Positions 10,201 to 21,880 of a stretch of DNA of 64,000 bases are shown one piece after another. The notes below the pieces were generated by a model that was not told where the DNA came from, did no database searches, and saw nothing but the letters and a program-made list of their open reading frames with translations. The stretch lies in contig CM075943.1 in assembly GCA_038030265.1 (NCBI GenBank), forward strand, positions 45,694,001-45,758,000. The letters are read 5' to 3'. The position numbers and the translations under genes were made by a program. The stretch comes from Corythucha ciliata. Its lineage: Eukaryota > Arthropoda > Insecta > Hemiptera > Tingidae. Position 1 is the first letter of the stretch; each line of letters starts with the position of its first letter.

Positions 10201-12460
10201 GATACTGCTTATTAAAAGTTGAAAAAAGCCCTCGAGGCAAAACTGTTTTTTAACTTGATTGACTCTTGCCCCTCCCTCGTTTAAAAGATAAGGTATACAT
10301 TTTCGGAAGAATTATTATAAGGGGGCGTATTATGGTCCCTATAATCTCCGGAAGATATTCAGTAGCACGCCATAAATTAGGGGGGGGGGGATTCGTATTT
10401 TTTTTTTTTTTTTCAAAATGGAAGCGAAGATAGTTATCCTGTGGTGTGAGGCAATCGTTGCATCACTCAAATGAACGTTACATTTGTCTAAAATTGTCAT
10501 TATTCACCTAATTTGCGCTAATGTTAGCTTTGAATACTCTACCCAGAAATTACGTCGTTTTAAATACTGGCTTATGGTGGCCCTTACAACAGATTTTTCG
10601 CTTTAAAACTAATTCTACTTTGGAAAATACGTTTTTTTTTCCTCCCTTCAAAAGCCAAAGCCTCACCACAGAGCTTCAGTGAGGTAATGGAGGCTTTGTG
10701 GTGCGAACAGGCTGATGAGTCCGGTTCAATAGGTTTTTAACTCTGTTCTACTGTTTACAGCCTCCAAGGCTGAACAACAAAAGAATTTGAATAACAATGG
10801 TAGTTTGTGAAAAGTTGAAATAATATCTGAACTTGACATCGGGTTGACCCCTGTGAAGAGCCAACCGTTTGTTTAAAAATAGCTTGTTTGGATAAGGAGT
10901 TTTAGGGACGGGAGTTTCACGCAAATTATGATGAGCGATGACTCATTAATTGTCAATATGGCGATGACAGAGTGTCGCGGTTATTAGATTATGCATTCGC
11001 GAGGCTGTAGCGTCTCTTCGCCATTATTTAATGATTGTCGTACGACCTACAGTTTTTTGTGCCAGAGTTTTTCGTTCAATCTGTTTTGCATTTGCGCTTT
11101 AGGTGATTCTGAAGAAGAGCTTTTTCATCATGTAGGCTGTTTGCGTCTGAGAGATTGAACCCACAGACGTTGTATAAGGACGAAGGGGGTCGGTGGTCGC
11201 ATTCTGTGTGATGTACTGTAGAGCGGAAACCACCCCTTTCACCTAAATGCTGAGCAACCCTTGTTTTCCCTTAAAATTTCGCCTCAGATAGTTTATACAA
11301 AGCTGTAATTAGGCCTTTTTCGAAACAAAAAGCACCGGTTTACTTACCCCTCCCTACCTATTGAAATAAGGCGAATAATTTCCGCGAGTTTTAAAAAACC
11401 TTGACCGTTTCTCATTTCGAATCCTCTCGACATGTGCCGCAAGAAAATGAGGCGGCCCCCCATAAGCTCACCGCTCACCGTGCGTTGATTAAAATGTTTG
11501 TTTTTAGATGGGCCTCACTTACTCTCAATGTTTCATGTAGAGGTTGGTGTGAGAAGGAAGGAGAAAATGAAAATAGTCCCACGTCTCTCTTAAGCCCCGC
11601 CTCTTCGCTTTTAATACAAAAAAAAAAAAAAAACAAAAAAAAACTCCCTGTTCAATCTCCTCTTTTTCCAACCATTTCCAAACTGATTAAAAACACAGGT
11701 GCTGCTGTTGGGCTAAACGTTTTCGACGCGTAAAACATACACGGAACGAAAAAGAACAAAATGAATATTGTGTGGGAGGGGAGGCGTGCGAAGTGGTGTG
11801 ATCAAGTTGGAAATTGCGAGACTGGATTATTCTGGGGAGCCTGCGTAAAATAAGGCCATTTTCTAGGAAGGAGAAAACGGCAATAACTCCGTTGAACGAG
11901 TGCCTATAAAAAAATGAACAAGAGTTCCAAGGTTAAACATTAATTGTTGGAAGTTTGGTATAATAGCTGCACTGCGGCATTTTGCCGATTCAAAGGTTTT
12001 TTTCCTAGCCTGGGCGTTGAGGAAACGCACCGCGTCCCGCCCGTAAAACGCATTCTCCACTCCTTACGTAAACCTTTTATTTTTGTTTCATTAAAAAACA
12101 CCGAAAGAGGATACGTCGGGAAAATGAAACTTCTACTTTTAGATTAATTTTCAAGAAAAATAACTCTCCGCTTTCCTCTCACCCTCCCCCCCACCACCTC
12201 ACCGGTCCATGCATTCTGATATTACGCGAAACGACAAACCATTTTATCAGCTAGGATTACAGGGGGCTAAACTTTAAATCATCACAGGGCTCCCTGTTCT
12301 TGACGGAATTGATTACAGACAGTTGAGATTTTCAGAACGAGGCTATATAGCTCCAAATAATTAGTTTATAATGAGGGGATAATGGTAAAACTTAAAGTTT
12401 CCTGTTGAGCGTCTACTTTATCCATTATGTTGGGGTAGAAGAGAGGTCAAATGACTTCTT
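7225..12460. other. No gene seen; low-complexity-rich intergenic or intronic DNA
   Basis: Short ORFs only, none with recognisable domains. Contains G and C homopolymers (around 8648, 9171, 10130, 10381) and A/T runs (around 9947, 10399, 11618). It could be intron or intergenic DNA of a gene outside the window. Confidence 0.6.
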
Positions 12461-12551
12461 ACTGGTATTGACTAGATAGTAAAATTTCCACGGGAATTAA
12501 CTGAGCTTTAAAATGTTGATGTGTACACGCTGTTATTTGTTGATATACTAT
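12461..12551 (+). repeat. Left copy of a 91-bp direct repeat
   Basis: Starts ACTGGTATTGACTAG and matches 17131-17222 with about 90 per cent identity by eye. The two copies bracket the Harbinger fragment and Gypsy element A. Confidence 0.75.
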
Positions 12552-12732
12552 AGGGGTACTCATTTTGGAGCTCTGTAAAGGGGTAAGCGAGTAAAGCTGT
12601 ACTTCTTTACAGCTGTACCGAAGTTATAAGTGAGGGCACCTTTATCAGCATATCTGTAAAGAAGTACAAGAGTACAACTTATTAGATAAGCGATCGATAT
12701 AAGGCTTACCAGTGTTTTTCTAGCTCATTTAT

Positions 12733-13647
12733 GTGGACAACTTCGTCTATCAAACATTACTTTTTGCGTGTTTTTTTTTCTTGAATTTTATTAATTTTCT
12801 GAGAGCAATGCCGAAACTCTCGAAGAAAACCCGGTTACTACGTGAAGTGATTCTAATCGCATTGAACGACGGGTACGTAGATGGAACTCACGTCCCTTTG
12901 TCCGAGGCTCCATTAGACGACCACGAATCGTACTATAATCGTAAACAAAAATACTCCATGCAGGTTTGTTACTTTGTTTTGAGTGACTTTCCTCAAAGTC
13001 ACTCAATGAGTAATTGTTATTTCTTTATTTTTCAGCTACAATTGATATGCGACAATCATTTGAAGATAATCAATGCCGTAGTTGGGTATCCTGGAAGCGT
13101 GCACGATGCCCGGGTTTTTAAAAATAGTGAAATTGGTTCCAAACCCGAATTGTATTTGTCTCCTGGAGAGTGGATAGCTGCGGACTCAGCCTACAAATTG
13201 AGTGAATGGGTCATTACGCCCTTCAGAGAGAACAGTACAGTGGGTACACTGGAAGACCGTAAATCCTTCAATAAGTATTTCTCGAGTAAGACTCCGCCAT
13301 CCCTCATGTCGCTTATCACTGTTTCACGAACGCCCCCCTCCACCCGCTGTTTAGAGTATAGGGTAAAAATCGAGCATACAATTGGAATACTCAAAAGCGT
13401 TTTTGGCAGCCTGAAAAGTTTGAGAGTTAGAGTCGATAAACATGAGGGACACAAAAGAGCGTGTAAATGGATTTTGGCCTGTTGTATTCTATACAACATC
13501 GCTCGGCCAAATTTTGACGATGAGCAATTCCAGCTAGTGGACAAAATCGAAATAGGCGATGAGAGGGCTTATGATGGTCCTTCACAAAGCTCCATTGGCG
13601 AAAGAAAACGGAACGAACTTATGAAGTGTATTATGAATCTGAAATAA
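12733..13647 (+). pseudogene. PIF/Harbinger transposase (DDE_Tnp_4, HARBI1-like nuclease), partial
   Basis: The conserved part runs from GYVDGTHV (first catalytic D) through a PGSVHDARVF segment, ADSAY (second D) and VKIEHTIGILK (E). All three acidic residues of the DDE nuclease are visible. A 72-bp stretch, 12964-13035, starts GTTTGT and ends TTTTTCAG. Removing it joins YSMQ to LQLICD as in related proteins, so it is an in-frame intron and not coding. The usual N-terminal half with the helix-turn-helix is missing or in unseen exons: the roughly 30 residues before GYVDG do not look like the family. The stop is at 13645-13647. No partner Myb/SANT protein and no TIR pair were found, so this is probably an immobile remnant. 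Confidence 0.82.
12964..13035 (+). other. 72-bp intron in the Harbinger transposase
   Basis: GT donor directly after CAG and a T-rich tract ending in CAG. The length is a multiple of three with no stop, so the ORF reads through. The inserted residues (VCYFVLS and following) are absent from the expected protein. Confidence 0.75.
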
Positions 13648-13916
13648 ATGGTCGTTTTCGTCTTTGTATTTTATCTTCCTTGCGAAAATATTAAAGTATG
13701 TAGACTAGACACAATTATTTCTTTTTTAAAATAAACTTTTCTCTTTCGTAAGTTTCTAAAGCTCGAAATTTTTGCATTTGCATTTACCTTTTTTAAAAAA
13801 GTAATAATAAGACACAAAATAACCAAAACAATGCGAAAAGTAATGAATGGTAACAAAAGTAATTAAACAATATGCACAAAATAATCAAAATCTATATCTT
13901 CTTATTCTTCTTCCCC

Positions 13917-16900
13917 GACTTTTTCGTCTCGTTGTCCTGCCGCCAGCTTCAACCTTATCATCTCCATCGAAATCTAAAAGCTCTCGTCGAGAATCTTCAG
14001 TGTCCTCGAGCTCCTCCCAAGAAACAGTCGCCGCTATTCATCAAAAATGTTTCTACTGCGGCAAAAAGAAACATTCTCGAACTAACTGCCCAGCGAAAAA
14101 CGCTCAATGCACAAAATGTTTCAAGAAGGGGCACTTCGCTTCCGTCTGTAGATCGTCCTACCAAGCGTCGAAGCAAAATTTAAAGTCAAACTCACGGCAC
14201 TCGACCGCAGTTCTCAGCTCGATAGCCGGTAGCCTTACCAAAAGCACAGTTGCGGCTACGATCAATGGCCACCCAGTATTCGCTCTGGTCGACACCGGAA
14301 GTACCTCGAGCTTTCTTAATACGAAGACTGCCCACAAGTTAGGTCTTCGTGTTCTTCCGTCGTCAGGAAAGGTGTCAATGGCCTCCATATCTGTTACGTC
14401 GCGAATAACTGGGCGATGTAAAGTCACTCTAACACTTCTTAACCACTCGTATGAAGGCGTGGAGCTGTCTCTTCTCCCCGATCTCTGTTCTGATCTCATA
14501 ATAGGTCACGATCTCTTGAAGGCCCATTCCTCTCTTCAGGTAGTTTTTGGGGGTGCAAAAGAGGCTCTCACCATTTGTTCTTCTTTGACCGCCGCCCTCG
14601 TGGAACCAGCTTCGCTTTTCGATAATTTGAAAGAAGGCTGCGCTCCTGTAGCTACTAAATCTCGTCGACATTCATCAAGTGACCTCGAATTTATCGAAGC
14701 AGAAATCAAACGTCTACTTTCAGAAGGGATCGTAGAACCAAGTTTCTCACCTTGGCGAGCTCAGGCTCTCGTTGTCTCGAACGAAAACCATAAAAAAAAG
14801 AATGGTGATCGATTATTCTAGGACAATTAATCGCTTCACACTGTTGGACGCCTATCCTCTTCCTCGGATCGAGGAAATAGTAAACAAGGTCGCGTGTAAC
14901 GAAATATTCAGTACGATTGATTTAAAAAGCGCGTACCATCAAATTCCTATAAAAGAAGAAGACAAAGCTTACACAGCGTTCGAAGCATGCGGGCAGCTGT
15001 ACCATTTTAATCGTATACCTTTTGGCGTCACCAACGGCGTTGCAGCGTTCCAGCGAGCCATCGACGGAATTATCCGCAAAGAAAACCTCCAAGGAACTTA
15101 CGCCTACTTGGACGACGTGACAGTTTGCGGCAAAACTAAAGAAGAACACGATCGAAACCTCAAAAATTTTATGAACGCCGCCAGGAAATATCGTCTCACC
15201 CTTAACGAAGAAAAGTCTTCGTTTTCGCTTCGTTCTATTAATCTTCTGGGCTACCAAATTTCAAATAAAGCCATCAAACCGGATCCTGATCGCCTCAACC
15301 CACTCAGAAAACTCTCTCCTCCTCATGATACCGCATCAATGCGTCGTACTGTCGGAATGTTTTCTCATTACTCGGCACATATTCCTAAATTTTCGGCCAA
15401 AATCCTCCCTCTGGTTCGTTCTTCGTTCCCCCTGTCGCCGGAAGGCTTGCGGGCGTTTGAAAATTTAAAATCGGACATCGAAAATTCTGTCGTTACGTGT
15501 ATCGATCCGGATTTGCCGTTTGTTGTCGAAACTGATGCCTCGGAAAATGCTTTGGCTGCGACCTTATCCCAAGCTGATCGTCCAGTCGCCTTTTTTTCCA
15601 GAATTTTATCCGGTTCTGAATTAAAACACTCGTCAGTGGAAAAAGAGGCTCAAGCGATTGTTGAAGCGGTCCGCAAATGGCGTCATTACCTGATCGGACG
15701 CCACTTTAAACTGATCACTGATCAACGGTCTGTATCATTCATGTTCAATGTCTCGCATTCGGGTAAAGTGAAGAATGAGAAGATATTGAGGTGGCGTCTC
15801 GAATTGTCATGTTTTCAATATGATATCATTTACAGGCCCGGATCCCAAAACACTGCGGCAGATGCTTTTTCAAGAATATGTTCCACAATCCAAACTTCTC
15901 TCGAGAAGCTTGAGAAAATTCACGACGAACTCTGTCATCCCGGTGTAACCCGCTTGTACCATTGGGTTAGAAGTAAGAATCTTCCTTATTCTTTGGACGA
16001 AATACGTCGGATTTCTGCAGCTTGCAAGCACTGTGCTGCAATTAAGCCGAGGTTTCATAGAAATCAAGGCACTTTAATAAAAGCAACAGCTCCTTTCGAG
16101 CGGCTTAACGTCGATTTTAAAGGTCCTTTGCCTTCGTCCACCCAAAATCGGTATCTCCTCGTCGTCATTGATGAATTTTCCCGTTTTCCTTTCGCTTTTC
16201 CGTGCCGTGATACGTCCACTTCGACCGTCATAACTCACCTTCGTTTTCTTATTTCAATTTTCGGAGCTCCTTCCTACATTCATACGGACAGAGGATCGTC
16301 TTTCATGTCTGCTGAAATGAAAGAGTACCTTACTTCACAAGGAATAGCATCGAGCCGTACCACCCCCTATAATCCTGCTGGTAATGGTCAAGTCGAGAGA
16401 TATAACGGCGTGCTGTGGAGGACGATAGAATTAGCTCTACGCTCTCGAAACATCGATACCCGACACTGGGAAAGTGTTCTTTGCGAAGCTCTTCATTCTA
16501 TACGATCCTTACTATGTACCTCAACCAATGCCACACCTCATGAACTACTGTTCAAGCACCCTCGTCGTACGGGAAAGGGAATTTCAACACCGACATGGCT
16601 TCTGAAACCCGGTCCCGCATACCTAAAAAAATATAATCGCACATCGAAATTCGATCCGTTAGTCGAGGAAGTTACGCTTTTGGATGGTAACGCAGACTAC
16701 TCTCACGTCAGACTCGCGGACGGACGGGAGACAACCGTTTCATCTCGCCACTTAGCTCCATTTGGACACCCACTCGAGGAAGCTGAAGAACCATCCATGC
16801 TCCAACCATCGAGCTGTGAAGACAGAGATCCTGAACAGGATGAAAGACAAACCCTTGATCACGCTCCCTATCAAAGCCCTCTAAACGTCGACAGAAATCA

Positions 16901-16976
16901 AGTTATCGTCGTACCAAGGAGAAGTTCTCGGGAAAGACGTCCACCCCCTTACTTACTTGACTACATTCTGGACTAA
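13917..16976 (+). pseudogene. pol: Gypsy element A: gag zinc knuckles, protease, RT, RNase H, integrase
   Basis: Same family as element B (37615-41246) but lacking most of gag. Order: two CCHC-like knuckles (CFYCGKKKHSRTNC and CTKCFKKGHFASVC, about 14048-14152), aspartic protease (LVDTGSTSSF, about 14285), RT with active site YLDDV (about 15110), RNase H (VVETDAS), an integrase HHCC region (HDELCHPGVTRLYHW), and core residues D (NVDFKGP), D (HTDRGSSF) and E (GQVERYN). The tail ends in an RRPPPYLLDYILD motif shared with element B. The first frame breaks in an A run near 14792-14800, and the rest continues in the next frame (stop at 16974-16976). No envelope gene. The 5' LTR and gag N-terminus are absent, so the copy is 5' truncated or its left side was lost. 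Confidence 0.88.
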
Positions 16977-16992
16977 ACCCAGGAGGGAAGAA

Positions 16993-17130
16993 TGTAGTAT
17001 TAATTCCTGTCCCCTTTCTCACATGTTTATTTCTTATGTTTTATTTTTCATTCCAAACTCGTTGGCTCACATTAATTCTCGTCAAATAAAACCTTTCTAA
17101 AGGTGTCTTTAACCCGCGTTTTTCATTACA
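16993..17130 (+). repeat. Probable 3' LTR of Gypsy element A
   Basis: Begins TGTAGTATTAATTCC after a purine tract (AGGAGGGAAGAA), like the start of element B's LTR. It contains AATAAAA, ends ...CATTACA, and directly abuts the 91-bp repeat at 17131. No matching 5' LTR was found. Confidence 0.6.
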
Positions 17131-17222
17131 ACTGGCATTGACTAGAATAGTATAATTTCCACATGAATTAACTGAGCTTTAAAATGTTGATATGTACACG
17201 CTGTTATTTGTTGATATACTAT
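17131..17222 (+). repeat. Right copy of the 91-bp direct repeat
   Basis: Matches 12461-12551 in the same orientation. It begins exactly where the Gypsy A LTR ends. Confidence 0.75.
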
Positions 17223-17271
17223 GTTGATATTAACTAAGACGTCAAACGAACGACGAATTTAGCGTGTTCAG

Positions 17272-18078
17272 AGAAGTGGCCAAGTCCTCATATTTTTTTT
17301 TCTCACTGTTTTGTTGGAAATAACTCCATTTTCAGGAAATGTGTCTCGTGACCTAAAGCCTCATTTTCATCCACGTAACTTGGCCAGTGGCCGCCACCCT
17401 GAGAGTGTTTCAAGGGGGAGTTGCACTGGTGATTCCTCGACCCTCCTCCAATCACCCCTCGCCTACTACACGGCATACGTTTTATAGCCTTATTTCTGCA
17501 CTAATCCTGGTTTTTAAGGACTCGTTTTAATCTTCAGGAAATTCGGCATATGCAGTAGTTTTCCTTTTTTCAAATTTCATCCCAAAAGTTATTTTGAATT
17601 CGCCTTGAACTTTTACCTTGTAATTTCTCGTTTTTTTTTTTCGACTTATTTGAAAAAACGACTACTACTGCATATGCGGAAATTCCTGAAGATTAAAATG
17701 AGTCCTTAAAAACCAGGGTTGATGCATAAATAAGGCGAGAAAATGTATGCCGAGTAGTAGACGAGAGTTGATTGGAGGGGGTCGAGGAGTCATCACTGCA
17801 GTTCCCCCTTAAGGCTCTACTTTCCAAAACCTATCAAAACACCTTGACCCAAGAGAGAGCGCTGGAAAAATCACCGGTCTGTAAGGCTCCTTCAATTGTA
17901 ATTCCCAAATCGCCCAGAAGACAGCACCGCCGTAGGAGTGTAAGGGGTGAAGGGTGAAACGGTGGTCTTCGAATCGTAACCAGCTAAGTTTTCTACGAAA
18001 CTCAAGAAAAAAGATCATAGTTGTGGAATGTTTTCTTTTATTATCATTGCAATAAACTCACTGAGTTTCCATTTCCTT
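17272..18078 (+). repeat. 807-bp hairpin-bearing repeat, copy 1
   Basis: Nearly identical to 19088-19894 in the same orientation. Inside it, 17411-17562 and 17658-17811 are imperfect inverted arms of about 150 bp around a T-rich spacer, so the strand could fold into a long hairpin. The ends are not inverted repeats of each other. A 61-codon ORF present in both copies runs through one arm and resembles no known protein; I do not call it a gene. Confidence 0.85.
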
Positions 18079-19087
18079 ATAAATCTACAACGAGCTCTTC
18101 ATTTCCAACCCCATTTTCCATTAACATAAACCTAGGGGGAAACAAATGAACTGCACCAAAGCAGAATTTTGTGCAAGTGGAAAACGCTAATACAGAATCA
18201 CACACATCACGTTAATTTTTAGTGCATTTCATTTTGAAAATGCACTAAAAATCTCGTCGTGATGGTGGCGAACATGGGTCATGGCATGTTTTTTTCGTTT
18301 CAGAACCTCTAGAACACGAATTCAGTGGTCCCCGGAATTCTTATAATTTAGCGGAACGCGCTTTGGCACAAAAATCAGTCGTCATAAGACCCCGGTCAGT
18401 ATTGCATTTGGGCCAAATTGGTCGAGGTGGTTGTGATGGGGGGGGGGGAATAGGGCTTGAACTGGTCAAAAAATCACTACAATTCACCAATTGATTCTAG
18501 ATGCATCAGATTCGGTACGAATATCCAATGTTAAAGCAGCCTTTGATTCCCATTTTAATTCTTTGAAAAAGTCAAGGGGGGGGGGAGTGGTCCCCCAACG
18601 TGGAAGTGTAAAAACTCAATGTACTCTAGCATATGGTTATTGGTTAGCCTTAATGATGGCTGACCCTTCTATCATAGGCGTTCGGAAATCCCCTATGTAA
18701 TCAATTATTTCGGGCAGCTCAACTATGTCCGATGCCTCATCCATCTGAAATTGTAACGCATAATAATGAATAAATCAGAAAGCTGCCCCGCTATCTAGCA
18801 CTTAGGTGAACAATAGTGGATATTCTTAGGCAGCGTTCTCAAACCCTGTGCTTACGGCTGTGGAGTATATGCAACCTATCTAAAAATGCCTTTTTATTGA
18901 GAATACAATCATTAGTTTTGTTGCATAGACTCATAACGCAGTAGCCGTATCAAAGGGGTCAACTAAGCACATTTCTGATGCTAATGGTTGGTCTAATATA
19001 ATTTCACATGAAATTGTAATTAATATATAAAGCCGGCGGTATTTGCCAAATAACGAGCAAAATATTAATCAATTTCTAGCATTGCCT
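18079..19087. other. Spacer between the two 807-bp repeats; no gene seen
   Basis: Contains a small palindrome (18216-18251, around AGTGCATTT) followed by a segment (to about 18340) homologous to inverted 63600-63690. No coding signal. Confidence 0.6.
18216..18340 (+). repeat. Dispersed repeat with AGTGCATTT palindrome
   Basis: A palindrome (TTTTTAGTGCATTT ... AAATGCACTAAAAA) followed by TCTCGTCGTGATGGTGGCG. The same order, inverted, is seen at 63600-63711. A weaker relative lies at 21085-21125. Confidence 0.65.
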
Positions 19088-19894
19088 AGAAGTGGCCAAG
19101 TCCTCATATTTTTTTTTCTCACTGTTTTGTTGGAAATAACTCCATTTTCAGGAAATGTGTCTCGTGACCTAAAGCCTCATTTTCATCCACGTATACTTGG
19201 CCAGTGGCCGCCACCCTGAGAGTGTTTCAAGGGGGAGTTGCACTGGTGATTCCTCGACCCTCCTCCAATCACCCCTCGCCTACTACACGGCATACGTTTT
19301 ATAGCCTTATTTCTGCACTAATCCTGGTTTTTAAGGACTCGTTTTAATCTTCAGGAAATTCGGCATATGCAGTAGTTTTCCTTTTTTTAAATTTCATCCC
19401 AAAAGTTATTTTGAATTCGCCTTGAACTTTTACCTTGTAATTTCTCGGTTTTTTTTTCGACTTATTTGAAAAAACGACAACTACTGCATATGCGGAAATT
19501 CCTGAAGATTAAAATGAGTCCTTAAAAACCAGGGTTGGTGCATAAATAAGGCGAGAAAATGTATGCCGAGTAGTAGACGAGAGTTGATTGGAGGGGGTCG
19601 AGGAGTCATCACTGCAGTTCCCCCTTAAGGCTCTACTTTCCAAAACCTATCAAAACACCTTGACCCAAGAGAGAGCGCTGGAAAAATCACCGGTCTGTAA
19701 GGCTCCTTCAATTGTAATTCCCAAATCGCCCAGAAGACAGCACCGCCGTAGGAGTGTAAGGGGTGAAGGGTGAAACGGTGGTCTTCGAATCGTAACCAGC
19801 TAAGTTTTCAACGAAACTCAAGAAAAAAGATCATAGGTGTGGAATGTTTTCGTTTATTATCATTGCAATAAACTCACTGAGTTTCCATTTCCTT
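19088..19894 (+). repeat. 807-bp hairpin-bearing repeat, copy 2
   Basis: Same length and orientation as copy 1, with only a few substitutions and single-base indels in homopolymers. This implies recent duplication or transposition. Flanks of the two copies differ, so this is not one large tandem duplication. A short GCAT motif occurs on both sides of copy 2 but is not convincing as a TSD. Confidence 0.85.
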
Positions 19895-19949
19895 GCATGC
19901 ATAGTAACCGAAGCCTTAGAATCCCAAATGCATGTGACCGGAAGTCAAT

Positions 19950-20409
19950 TTAATTAATAAATTAATTAGACTGATATTATCCGGACGACGATGGAAGGGC
20001 ATAGCCCAGCACGATTCGAGTTTCGAGAAAAAATGGCTCCCCGGCGGGATTTGAGCCCATTTATTCATTATATCCATCTAACAACATCTAGATAAGATAA
20101 AATTCGGCGTGGTTTACCGATCAGGAGAAGCGCCTAGAGTTTCGAGAAACAATGGACCTGGGTGGGGTTCGGCTTAGCTTATCCCTCGGAGTACAACTCC
20201 CATAGGCGTCTCCGTGGCGCAAATGGCAGCGTGCTGGACTGGTAATCCAGAGGTTGCGGGCTCAAATCCCGCCGGGGAGCCATTTTTTCTCGAAACTCGA
20301 ATCGTGTTGGGCTATGCCCTTCCATCGTCGTCCGGATAATAACAGTCTAATTAATTTATTAATTAAAATACCGGCGACAGATTTATTCATTATATCCATC
20401 TAACAACAG
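19950..20409. repeat. Foldback structure containing the tRNA-like sequence
   Basis: Arms 19950-20058 and 20258-20366 are inverted copies of about 109 bp: AT-rich tip, then a GGACGACGATGG-type block, then the 3' quarter of the tRNA-like sequence with its T run. In addition, 20060-20086 (ATTTATTCATTATATCCATC and following bases) is repeated directly at 20383-20409. No ORF. Confidence 0.8.
20208..20280 (+). tRNA. tRNA-like sequence, anticodon GGT (Thr-like), probably SINE-type or pseudo-tRNA
   Basis: Cloverleaf by eye: acceptor 20208-20214 with 20273-20279 (first pair is a G-G mismatch, one G-T wobble), D stem 217-220/229-232, anticodon stem 234-238/246-250 (five pairs), loop CTGGTAA giving GGT, and T stem 256-260/268-272 (five perfect pairs). 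The A box (TGGCGCAAATGG) and B box (GGGCTCAAATCCC) are close to consensus. CCA follows in the genome, then six Ts, a pol III stop. Against a functional gene: GGT is unusual for eukaryotic Thr tRNA, the T loop is CTCAAAT rather than TTC-based, and its 3' part is duplicated in inverted form at 20037-20058. Confidence 0.45.
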
Positions 20410-21880
20410 GAAATCAATTTCTTATTGTTGGTTCGAAAAATTTGGTTGATGTTAGCAGGTAACTTCTTCTGGTTATCTTCATTTCAATGTTTCAATTTCT
20501 TCATCTCTGTTGAAATTTTCATTTTTCTTTACCTCAGTGACTTTTAGGAGTTTTCGTTTCATCATGAACATTCTATTGTTAGCATTTTGGTTTTTTCGAA
20601 GCCCATAACGTGTGCTTGTCCAAAAGAAGTCAATGTGATCTCACGGTTACTAGTGCAGCACTAGCAAAACAATGGAACAGACCTACTACAAGGCCCCACG
20701 CACACTAGGAGAAAAAAGACGCCGACGCGCGCGTCAGCGTACGACTCGTGCAGTAAAAACACATAGAACTTTATAGGGGCCTTTCACATTGGACGCGTAC
20801 TCGAGAGTCGTCTCTTCCCCGAGAAAAAAAGACGCCGACTCGCCCCATAATGGACCCAGTACATTGTTAATTGTTATTGGGCTGTGATTTCTGAGCATTC
20901 ATAACCGTCAATTTCGAAATTAACTTGTTTTGCTGCTCTACGGTGAGCAATTGGGAACAAAGGACTGCTGGTGACGTCAGACTCCACCCCTCCGGACCGA
21001 TTGACAGGGGGAAATCTGCGGCACCTATAGTAAAGTTTAGTCACCTTGAGTGAATTTCATTTATACGTGTTGAGTTCACTATTGGTTCCGTCGTTATGGT
21101 GGCAAGCATGCGGGTCATGCCAGACCCAAAAGTTTGATTTAACAAAGGTATTCAATCGGCGTCGAAATTTCTTGAAGAATCTTCGGTGGGTGGTAGGGGA
21201 AGGAAGAATCACCAAATTAAACTCGTTTATTCCAGTATAGGGGGCTATTCTGTTACTATAATTTTGAGTTGTCGGATGGTTTTATCGAAAGTCACCTAAT
21301 TTCATTGCATTTTTGGACACATATGATTTCCGACAGGAAATTGGATACCTTGCCAGGAACCCTGTTCACACGAATCGATTTTTCAAGTGAAAACGCTCTC
21401 AATCCCCTCACAAACGCGTGATTTCCATGAAAGGAAATCAAGACCTATACATAATGTTTTTCTCCGCTGTGCCGTGGAAATCGCAAACAAAATCTCGTCG
21501 GGTGAACAAGCCTTCAAAATGACAGAATCACCCTCTACCCCCGGCCAGATTTGGCAAAAATGTCATGCAAAAAATTTCTTGCTCCATTTCAATTGTCATT
21601 TTTGGTAGTCATCGTGAGTCAAATTAGAGCAGAGGTCTATTCTTTAACTCCCCCCCCCCCAACGTTTTTGGCGAACTTTGGTGCACTCGTTATGAGGCAA
21701 AGCGCTCTATTCTGCTAGATCTCTCTTTATTTGCGTTTTGCTATAGCTGAGCCCAATGCAGATCAACAGTACTGGCATATCGGGCGCACTATCGGCCCCC
21801 CGTAGTTGAAAAAACTCCCTACAAAATCTTACCAGACAGCATATAAAAGCGCTTCAATTCCTAGTAATTCCACAATGTTG
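20410..21880. other. No gene seen
   Basis: Short unrecognised ORFs only. Around 20720 and 20830 two AAGACGCCGACKCG-like blocks, preceded by GGCC-rich CACAC/CACAT motifs, resemble each other and may be decayed MITE ends. A relative of the 18-kb repeat lies at about 21085-21125. Confidence 0.5.

Noticed and set aside
17772..17957. 61-codon ORF identical in both 807-bp repeats
   Set aside because: Conserved only because the repeats are near-identical; it runs through a hairpin arm and has no recognisable domain.
20208..20280. Functional tRNA-Thr gene
   Set aside because: Unusual anticodon for a eukaryote, acceptor mismatch, non-consensus T loop, encoded CCA and inverted partial duplication point to a mobile or pseudo-tRNA; kept only as tRNA-like.
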